Assembly: GCA_000277445.1 (NCBI GenBank)
Contig: AJWJ01000162.1
Span: forward strand, 1-43,222
Source: Polysphondylium violaceum
Taxonomy: Eukaryota > Evosea > Eumycetozoa > Dictyosteliales > Dictyosteliaceae
Length of the DNA: 43,222 nt
Reading direction: 5' to 3'
The first letter of the stretch is position 1. The number at the start of each line of letters is the position of its first letter. Under the pieces are notes generated by a model that did not search any database, was not told the origin of the DNA, and saw nothing but the letters and a program-made list of their open reading frames with translations. Below, piece by piece: positions 37,601 to 43,222 of the stretch. The position numbers and the translations under genes are program-made.

Positions 37601-40600
37601 GTTCAACATCATCTCACTGCATCATTAAACCAAACAACCAAAGGTGAATACAAAGTAGAATACTTTTTCAAACAGAACAACAACTCTGATAAATGGACTA
37701 AAGCAAGCAACGGTCGTATATCTTGTTTCCCACATAGTTATAAAAACACAAAGCGTGATATTACTCTTTTAGAAAAAAGTTGTTCTGAAACTATTCTAAC
37801 TAAAAAAGAGTTGTACAACAAACTTTTAACCGTTGGACTTCCATATGGCCCATCTTTCCAAAGAGTAGAGTCTATTATGGTTGGTCATAGATGTAGTTTG
37901 GGTAAATTGGATATATCAGCTACCTCTCATTTGGATTTAGAATTCTTTAATGCTTCTTCTTTAGATTGCGCACTTCATTGTCTATTGGTTCTTTTAGAGG
38001 CTCCACAAGAGATTGTATTTGATCGTTTAGAAAACTTTAAACTCTATTCAAATAATATTCCCGAGGTTAAACCAGAATTTCTTTATGTTTATTCCAGACA
38101 TACAAAAACTGTTGGGAATTCAACATTTGGTAATTTAGAAATTCTCACCCCAGAAGGTCTATTGCTTGCTTCTTTTGGATTGGTTAAATGTACTTCTCTT
38201 ATTCGTTTAAAGAAACCAACTATTAAATATCCAACCAATGAACTCTATAGTCATCATTGGCAAACCAAAGAGTCACCTTTACCAACTCCATCTAGTTTAT
38301 TATCAATCTTGGACAGCTCCTCTGATATTAATCAATTTATTCAAGATAAAGATTTATCAAGTTTTGCAATTAAATATTTATACAGTTGTTTGGTAAATTC
38401 ATTCCCAGATTTTAATGATTCCTTCTATGCCGATGGTCAAGATATTCAACAACAATTGGAAACTTTAGGTATTGAAAGTAAACATCAGCAACTCTATTCA
38501 AAAGTTTTATCAATTATAAAGAATCATAGTGATATTACTACCAAATCAATTGATCAATTAAAATCAAATACATTGATTAAATTCAACAAGTTTTCAGATG
38601 AAATTAGAGCATTGGAAAAGAATATCAATTCAATTATCCATATTCTCAAAGGTGTCGAAGGTGAATATTATTCTCCAACTGCAAGTTCACCAACCAATTC
38701 TCCAAGAGGTAATTTAGGTTCAAGTTGTGACGTCCAAGAAGAACAAGTTGAAAATAGTATTACTCCAACAAACAAAGCATCAACTAATCAAATTCAAACA
38801 ATTTCATCAACTATTAAAAAACTTGTTAAACCATTACTTGATCAAAGACGTCTCTTTAAGATTATTGATTTTTCAAATCAAGATTCAGTTCTTTCAACTA
38901 GTATTTTATCAACCCTCACTCAATTATTGGATGGTAAAAAATCAAATATTGAAATAGAATATACCTTTGCCTTAATCAATGAAAGCTCAACAGTAATTTC
39001 AGAATCTATTAAACAACAATTTAATGATAGCAGCAATTTATCCATTAAGCATAGACCAGTAAATATTGATGATTTCACTTCATCTGGCCTTTTACCAACT
39101 AGTTATGATATTGTAATTTCAAATAATCTTTTGCACACTCTCTATGAAGTTAAATCAGTTATTGAACAAATATATACTATTCTTTCACCCCAAGGTCAAT
39201 TATTTGTATTGGAATCACCAAAAGATGTTTTATATTTTGAATTATTACAAATTGTCCAACCAAATCACACTAGATCCATAGATGTTAATGGATTAAAGAG
39301 TATTTTAATTGCAAATAGATTCTCTGCTGTGGAAACAAGTTTACCAGAATCTGCTTTACCATTTGTTGTTCAAGCTCAAAAGCAAAATGTTCAAAGTATG
39401 GCAATCAACTTTAATGCTGACAATGAAGTATTTTACAACTTTGAAAAGTTTTATTTAATTGTTGCAGACTCTCAAGAAAATTCTACCATTGTCCAAGATT
39501 ACAAAGTATTTGGCTCAATTTTTGCACAAGACACCATTGTATTAAAATCATCAATTCTTTCTCAAGATACCTCTTGCTTGGAATCAATCACAAATAGAGA
39601 CATAGTTTTCTTCCTTCCAGGTTTAGATTCATTGGATTTATCAAATTACAAATTATATACTATGGATTATACAATCGTCAATCAATTCTTTTTAAAGAAT
39701 AATATTTCAGCTAGATTTGTACTCTTGACACTTGATTCTCAAATAGATTCCAAAAATTATTTAAATGCTTCTTTGGTTGGTACATTTAGATACTTTTTAG
39801 AATTCCCACAATTAAACAACTTTGCGATTGATGTTGATAAAGAATCTATTGGAGATATGATTTATATATTGAAACTATTGGATCAAGAACATATTGGAGA
39901 TCGTGAATTTTGTATTCGTAATCATCAAGGTTTGGTACAAAAGATATTTAAAGAACCAAATCTTTTACAATCATCTTCCTATGAAAAGGATTCAAGTAAT
40001 TTATATTTGAATTTAAATAGTAATTTAGAATTTGCTTTCCATTCTCGTGAAGCTCTTCCAAAGGATCATGTAGAAATTAAAGTTATGGCTGCTGGTATCA
40101 ATTATAAAGATAATCTTTTCTACAGAGGTTTACTTCCACAAGAGGTATTTAGTAAAGGTGATATCTATAATCCACCATTTGGTTTAGAATGTGCCGGTTA
40201 TATCTCTCGTGTAGGTTCAGCTGTTACTAAATTCAAAGTTGGTCAACAAGTAGTTGGTTTTGCTAGTCATTCTTTGGGTTCTCATGTTGTTACTCAACAA
40301 GATAGAATAGTTTTAAAACCAGAATCAATCTCTTTTACTGATGCTGCTGCTGTTTGTGTTGTCTATGCTACCTCTTACTATAGTCTCTTCCAAATTGGTA
40401 CTTTTATTCCAGACAAAGAATCAATCTTGGTTCATTCTGCAACTGGGGGTGTTGGTATTGCTACTTTAAATCTTTTAAAGTGGAAGAGAGAATTATTACA
40501 AAAAGAAGGTGTTTTTGAAACACCAGCCATCTATGCCACTGTTGGCTCAAAAGAAAAAGAAGATTATCTCATTCAAACCTATGGGGATTTAATTACAACC

Positions 40601-42304
40601 ATTTATAATAGTAGAGATACAGAGTATGCTGAACTTATCAAGTCATCTAGCGAAGGTGTTGATCTTATTTTAAATACATTATCAGGGGACTACATGTCTG
40701 CAAACTTTAGATCACTCTCTCAAATTGGCAGAATTATGGATCTTTCAGTAACACAACTCGTTGACAATGATGCACTTGACTTTGGTCATTTCAAATACCA
40801 CGTCGGTTATCAAACCATTGATTTAGAAAGAGCTTCCAAATACAACTCGTCCATTGTGTCAAATATTTTAACTACAGTTTTAAATGCTATTGCCGATAAA
40901 AGTCTTGCAAATGTACCAGTTCAAGTGTTCCCAGCTCGTCAAGTAAAGGATGCCATTGAGTATATCAATGAAAGAAAACATATTGGTAAAATTGTTGTAG
41001 ACTTTAAAGATTTTGAAACTGATATTCTCACTCCATTATTAAATGATAAATCAAATGCCATTGTTTCAAACAAAGTAAAGAAATCTGAAATTGATTTACA
41101 ACAATCTCTTAAATCCACCATTTTAATCACTGGTCAAACTGGTATTGCTGTTCAAATATTGAAATGGATTCTATCAACTCCAAATCAAATTTCAGATGTA
41201 ATTGTTTTATCAAAATCTCAAATGAAATGGGAAATTAAACAACTTATCAATCAAAACAAATCTATTGGAAAAGTTAAATTCCATTTCAAGAGTGTAGATG
41301 TCGTTAAATATGACGATGTCAATGGTGCCATCAAAGAATTATATTCATTTGATCCATCTATTGGTCCAATTAAAACAGTATTCCATTTTGCTACTGTCTA
41401 TGAATACGTTCTCCCAGAGGATATTACTCAATCTGTTATTGATAATACTCATGATCCAAAAGCAGTTGGTGCAGTAAATCTCCATAAACTCTCTATTGAA
41501 AACAATTGGAATTTAGACAACTTTGTTCTCTTTTCATCAATTGCCGCTATTTTGGGTGGATCTAAACAATCTGCTTATACATCTGCCAACTTTGTTTTAG
41601 ATGCTCTTGCCAACCACAGAAAGAGTATTGGTCTAAATGCAATCGCTATTAACTGGGGTGCCTTGGACGCAGGTGGTGTAGTTGCAACTGATAAAGGTGT
41701 ATCTCAATTCCTTCAAATGCAAGGTATCCTTTTGGTTTCACTTTCAAAGATCTTGGGTGGTTTAGATATCGCTTTCCAAAATAATCAAGTCAGCAATATT
41801 ATGTTGAGTAAATTTAATTTAGATACTCTTTTATCTAGTATTCCCCAAATGAAGAGAAAGATGGAACATCATTTAACTAGTTATAAAACAAAAACCCTCA
41901 ATATTGCTCAATCTGGTAATAGTGATTCTGTTCATGATAAGGTTGTTAATACAATTTCAGAGCTGTTATCAATTCATCCATCAAAATTAAATTTGGATAC
42001 TCGACTTAAAGACTATGGTATTGATTCCTTATTAACTGTACAATTAAAGAATTGGATTGATAAAGAATATCAAAATAATCTTTTCACTCATTTACAATTG
42101 TCTTCAAGCTCAATTAATACTATTATTCAAAGAATTGGTTCAAAATCTTCAACAACTGCTCCAGCTAAAACTAGTACTCCTACTCCTGCCTCTTTACCAA
42201 AAATTTCCAAGCCAAATATAGAATCAACTCCCACTCCTACAATTATTCAAACTCCCCAATTATCATTTATTCCAGTTATGAACTTTTTACCTTTTAATAA
42301 ATAA
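34625..42304 (+). CDS. Highly reducing type I polyketide synthase
   Basis: An uninterrupted frame of about 2559 codons. Domains in order: ketosynthase (10-435; Cys179 in DTACSSSLN, His316 in [12 protein letters not shown], His356 in [11 protein letters not shown]); acyltransferase (540-850; Ser632 in GHSFGEL); dehydratase (930-1200; His950 in [15 protein letters not shown], Asp1114); methyltransferase-like region (1395-1540) without a SAM loop; enoylreductase (1800-2140; [17 protein letters not shown]); ketoreductase (2160-2400; Ser2304/2305, Tyr2318 in SAYTSAN); acyl carrier protein (2440-2510; Ser2468 in YGIDSLL). There is no thioesterase or chalcone-synthase-like tail, so release must be by another route. 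Such enzymes iterate on one module to make reduced chains from malonyl-CoA. The frame opens after a stop at 34613 and its first start-like codon is GTG at 34625; the context (ATAATAGTGACATTT) would be a normal start if the G were A. No further synthase genes are visible in the window. Confidence 0.94.
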   Translation: MTFNNIKDENNDDIAIVGIGCRFPGGSENPNEFWNQMLNKFDGITKVPKDRWGTSYYEQDYINNEYGGLLDSKAWRQFDPLFFGISPKEAPTLDPQQRLLMTVLWEAFEDAQIKPSTLRGSDTGVFIGTMNYDYQRCQHRDISLVSPYTVTGNAGSFISNRLSFSFDLRGPSMTIDTACSSSLNAVYLGCQAIATGDCKMAIVGGVNGIFDPTISMTFSAFGMLGHKGQCRSFDAGADGFIRGEGAGVVILKKYKDALRDGDRVYCLVKGGSSNVDGYNQKTNITAPSMTAQSENIKYALNRSNVNPSDVYYIEAHGTGTPVGDPIEIEALSTIFKENHSPDNPLYIGSVKSNMGHLESAAGIASIVKVALMLKHRTLVPNIHFDKPNPKIDFENWNIRVVTQVKPFPQDKVVRMGVNSFGLSGSNCHMILEEIPQANTNANVVDASTNSKEYLVPFSANSGVSLDKYISTIFGNIKQYQETFAFEDFVKHQSLSKSFLVKRKVITASSWQDLIEKRNEVTSQSSLTSTISTPIKSTPIVFVFCGQGPQWKDMGKYLYDNDSVFRTTVDHCDNLLKNHFGYSVLGKLRSLADDSVEINYPILAQPSMFLIQAGLVAYYKQFNIVPSVVVGHSFGELSSALFAGLISLETAALVVYHRSVAQNMTIGTGRMLSIGVGYEEYISKIGGADKYPNIEIACYNSPDSIVITGLETELNQVKDHLSKSGVFCAYLGTPCSFHSSSQNVLKDRIFESLSQMPESAEPKVPFFSTVSGDVMEGKGFYNAQYIFDNLREPVKFSQAMENIYKYLDAKEVKNAIFLEIGPHPTLSFYVPKCKPQGTIVTPISVSPMHKKKEENQQMKLAISTMFCNGVEVDFSCQFNQTNLLSSFKENTSKLPRYQWDFEEYWEEPLASTRVKKGPSTSLLGNNIGQGNIVCELYLDVKKPAFSFLKGHKIKGKYLFPGAGYIDSLVNQFKGQDLTIYNLEFSTPFFLTEGVQHHLTASLNQTTKGEYKVEYFFKQNNNSDKWTKASNGRISCFPHSYKNTKRDITLLEKSCSETILTKKELYNKLLTVGLPYGPSFQRVESIMVGHRCSLGKLDISATSHLDLEFFNASSLDCALHCLLVLLEAPQEIVFDRLENFKLYSNNIPEVKPEFLYVYSRHTKTVGNSTFGNLEILTPEGLLLASFGLVKCTSLIRLKKPTIKYPTNELYSHHWQTKESPLPTPSSLLSILDSSSDINQFIQDKDLSSFAIKYLYSCLVNSFPDFNDSFYADGQDIQQQLETLGIESKHQQLYSKVLSIIKNHSDITTKSIDQLKSNTLIKFNKFSDEIRALEKNINSIIHILKGVEGEYYSPTASSPTNSPRGNLGSSCDVQEEQVENSITPTNKASTNQIQTISSTIKKLVKPLLDQRRLFKIIDFSNQDSVLSTSILSTLTQLLDGKKSNIEIEYTFALINESSTVISESIKQQFNDSSNLSIKHRPVNIDDFTSSGLLPTSYDIVISNNLLHTLYEVKSVIEQIYTILSPQGQLFVLESPKDVLYFELLQIVQPNHTRSIDVNGLKSILIANRFSAVETSLPESALPFVVQAQKQNVQSMAINFNADNEVFYNFEKFYLIVADSQENSTIVQDYKVFGSIFAQDTIVLKSSILSQDTSCLESITNRDIVFFLPGLDSLDLSNYKLYTMDYTIVNQFFLKNNISARFVLLTLDSQIDSKNYLNASLVGTFRYFLEFPQLNNFAIDVDKESIGDMIYILKLLDQEHIGDREFCIRNHQGLVQKIFKEPNLLQSSSYEKDSSNLYLNLNSNLEFAFHSREALPKDHVEIKVMAAGINYKDNLFYRGLLPQEVFSKGDIYNPPFGLECAGYISRVGSAVTKFKVGQQVVGFASHSLGSHVVTQQDRIVLKPESISFTDAAAVCVVYATSYYSLFQIGTFIPDKESILVHSATGGVGIATLNLLKWKRELLQKEGVFETPAIYATVGSKEKEDYLIQTYGDLITTIYNSRDTEYAELIKSSSEGVDLILNTLSGDYMSANFRSLSQIGRIMDLSVTQLVDNDALDFGHFKYHVGYQTIDLERASKYNSSIVSNILTTVLNAIADKSLANVPVQVFPARQVKDAIEYINERKHIGKIVVDFKDFETDILTPLLNDKSNAIVSNKVKKSEIDLQQSLKSTILITGQTGIAVQILKWILSTPNQISDVIVLSKSQMKWEIKQLINQNKSIGKVKFHFKSVDVVKYDDVNGAIKELYSFDPSIGPIKTVFHFATVYEYVLPEDITQSVIDNTHDPKAVGAVNLHKLSIENNWNLDNFVLFSSIAAILGGSKQSAYTSANFVLDALANHRKSIGLNAIAINWGALDAGGVVATDKGVSQFLQMQGILLVSLSKILGGLDIAFQNNQVSNIMLSKFNLDTLLSSIPQMKRKMEHHLTSYKTKTLNIAQSGNSDSVHDKVVNTISELLSIHPSKLNLDTRLKDYGIDSLLTVQLKNWIDKEYQNNLFTHLQLSSSSINTIIQRIGSKSSTTAPAKTSTPTPASLPKISKPNIESTPTPTIIQTPQLSFIPVMNFLPFNK

Positions 42305-43222
42305 ATATAAAAATAATATTTTAAAAACAAGCAAAACTTTTAATTATTCTTATAGCCCTTAAAAATTTTTTAGTAGTTTTTCTATTAATATAAAGACAGT
42401 TTGGATAATTAACCCTTTTTATACTCTTGAGTAGTGAACATCGGTCCACTCCAAATCTTTAAGCGCCAATTAAATAATATATCATCCATGTTTTTTAGTC
42501 GATAATCATCTAATATTCATTGATGAATTGAAGCACTCTCATTATTATTTGTTAAATTTCACAACTCAAAATAAATTTAAATAAGTGGGAAAATTAATTA
42601 TATAAATCAATTTATTAATTACTATAAATATATGTTAATCACTCTTTCAAAATTTTATTGTAAATCATTGTTTATTAATCCATAGAAATGAAATGCCATT
42701 CCGTTTTTGGAAATAATTCAAGATCTTTTATCTCGGATCTGATTATCTTTACAGCCCAATCAATTATTTTGATATACATACATATGTAAATCAAACGTTC
42801 AGACAATGAAAGAGAAGGATGTTCTTTTGTGAACCACATGTACTACATATAGCTTCATTCACTGAAATGCAAATTTTATACATGTTCGAGTTTCGTCCAC
42901 AATCTTTTTCGAGCTTTAAAATGTCCTTTTAATAGTTTAATAAATATGGTAGTATTTTTAAAGGGGTCGTGATGTTTACCATGTGAATTAATATAACATA
43001 TACATATTAGAATAAAGAGATGATTCTTTAAAATGATGAAAGCATGAATATAATCTTTATTTTTTAATCCTATTTATAGTTTTCATAAAAATGATTTTTG
43101 AGATGTGAAATTTAATATATAAAATAAGATTGCTCTCAATTCATCAATGAATATTTGATGAGTTGATGTGTATCTACTACAATAGCGAAACGACACTGTG
43201 TGTCTTTTGCTTCAGTATAATT
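42305..43222. other. Polyketide synthase 3' flank with a long inverted repeat
   Basis: No gene is seen in the last 0.9 kb. The stretch 42512-43155 is organised as an imperfect inverted repeat, listed separately. The inner part (about 42690-42980) is less repetitive and has no open frame of note. Confidence 0.5.
42512..43155. repeat. Long imperfect inverted repeat (MITE-like or foldback)
   Basis: The ends are a perfect 20-base inverted match (42512-42531 against 43136-43155, core TTCATTGATGAA). Moving inward, 42552-42571 pairs with 43096-43115 with one mismatch at the same 20-base distance from the outer match on both sides. ACTATAAATA at 42621-42630 pairs with 43071-43080, and a looser match continues near 42644-42680 against 43010-43042. 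Arms are thus about 130-170 bases with indels, around a central loop of about 330 bases. No transposase and no clear target-site duplication was seen. Confidence 0.7.

Noticed and set aside
1-43222. tRNA, snRNA, class I RNA or CRISPR features
   Set aside because: No cloverleaf with A and B boxes, no CCTTACAGCAA class I element and no spaced direct repeats were seen on reading through both strands; a tRNAscan/Infernal run would be decisive.

Overview
The window comes from a social amoeba of the Dictyostelium group. Intergenic DNA is extremely A+T-rich. Exons carry long Asn and Gln tracts and dense homopolymers. Introns are short (about 60-145 bases) and A/T-only in character, with GTATGT/GTAAGT/GTATTT donors and T/A-AG acceptors. 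The gene set also fits: a STAT protein, a giant type I polyketide synthase, a VPS13 protein, and remnants of Ty3/gypsy and DIRS retroelements. I cannot tell D. discoideum from a close relative by eye.

Layout. Positions 1-4500 are a repeat graveyard: an unrecognised coding scrap, an (AACAAT)15 array, a scrambled Ty3/gypsy pol fossil (about 1580-2955) and a DIRS-type tyrosine-recombinase remnant (about 3725-4185). From 4518 to 16353 (minus strand) lies a three-exon VPS13-family lipid-transfer protein of about 3900 residues with an unusual proline/glutamine-rich tail. It is divergent from a COMMD7 orthologue (17111-17850, plus), which converges on an RNF14-like RWD-RING gene (17946-19183, minus) that looks damaged. 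Then come a cytoplasmic asparaginyl-tRNA synthetase with a GlnRS-type N-terminal domain (20250-22329, minus), an ethanolamine kinase (22775-24120, minus), a ubiquitin-like/BTB protein (25133-26591, plus), an EamA/DMT transporter (26946-28442, minus), a STAT (28993-31517, plus), a METTL16-type RNA methyltransferase (31779-33341, plus) and a highly reducing polyketide synthase (34625-42304, plus). The last 0.9 kb holds a long imperfect inverted repeat.

The genes look like an ordinary eukaryotic neighbourhood of independent units, not an operon or a pathway cluster. VPS13 and ethanolamine kinase both concern phospholipids, and COMMD7 concerns endosomal recycling, but nothing in the sequence links them. 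Exon boundaries below were worked out by eye from reading frame, splice signals and family similarity; the phases of every multi-exon model close correctly except where stated.

The items most worth a second look are: the AsnRS/GlnRS domain fusion; the ubiquitin-like domain ahead of a BTB domain; the RNF14-like gene, which lacks IBR and RING2 and has an apparent homopolymer frameshift; the polyketide synthase, which has no in-frame ATG at its start and a methyltransferase region without a SAM-binding motif; and the 0.65-kb inverted repeat behind it.
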